Origin: an uncultured Oscillospiraceae bacterium
GTDB taxonomy: Bacteria; Bacillota; Clostridia; Oscillospirales; Ruminococcaceae
Assembly (NCBI GenBank): GCA_900547015.1
Contig: URFD01000096.1
Span: 1 to 5,787 of the forward strand
Reading direction: 5' to 3'
Length of the DNA stretch: 5,787 nt
Below, piece by piece: positions 5,777 through 5,787 of this stretch. Within the stretch, counting starts at the first letter, position 1. Every line of letters starts with the position of its first letter. The translations under genes were made by a program, and so were the position numbers. The notes beneath the pieces are model-generated. The model made no database searches. It was not told where the DNA came from and saw only the letters and a program-made list of their open reading frames with translations.

Positions 5777-5787
5777 TCGAGAATTAT

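Noticed and set aside
1..5787. CRISPR array, transfer RNA, insertion sequence or phage elements.
   Set aside because: The only tandem periodicity is the 21-bp coding repeat inside the heptad gene. No spaced direct repeats, cloverleaf, transposase or terminal inverted repeats were seen.

Overview
This 5.8 kb window holds one minus-strand operon of four genes that nearly fills it. The right end has the promoter and ribosome binding site of a divergent plus-strand gene whose coding region lies outside. The family content fits an anaerobic Clostridia (Bacillota) species, perhaps an Oscillospiraceae- or Butyricicoccaceae-like gut bacterium. The pointers are a cytidylate kinase-like protein of the clostridial type, an MMPL transporter beside a secreted Leu/Gly heptad-repeat protein, strong AGGAGG ribosome binding sites and moderate GC. 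The taxonomic guess rests on gene style only.

Layout in transcription order (right to left): (1) a 199-residue cytidylate kinase-like protein, 5584 to 4985; (2) a 105-residue unnamed beta-rich protein, 4941 to 4624, with its start corrected from a longer GTG-started frame; (3) a 697-residue RND/MMPL-family membrane transporter, 4627 to 2534; (4) an 819-residue exported protein, 2537 to 78, with two long Leu-x-x-Gly heptad blocks separated by a Thr/Glu/Gln-rich linker. Genes 2/3 and 3/4 each overlap by ATGA, so translation is probably coupled. A strong 12-bp hairpin at the left edge ends the operon.

The most likely joint role is a cell-envelope export or assembly device. The MMPL pump carries the two Asp-Tyr pairs expected of a proton-driven transporter. 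The heptad-repeat protein would be its extracytoplasmic partner, made in fixed ratio by coupling. The small protein and the kinase sit upstream in the same transcript, but their link to transport is not shown by the sequence. The pairing of MMPL and heptad-repeat proteins is known in Firmicutes. The four-gene arrangement and its substrate are, as far as I can tell, uncharacterised.

The region right of the operon (5585-5787) has no gene. It holds a purine-rich leader for the kinase, several short GGTCA repeats and weak dyads, and a plus-strand promoter.
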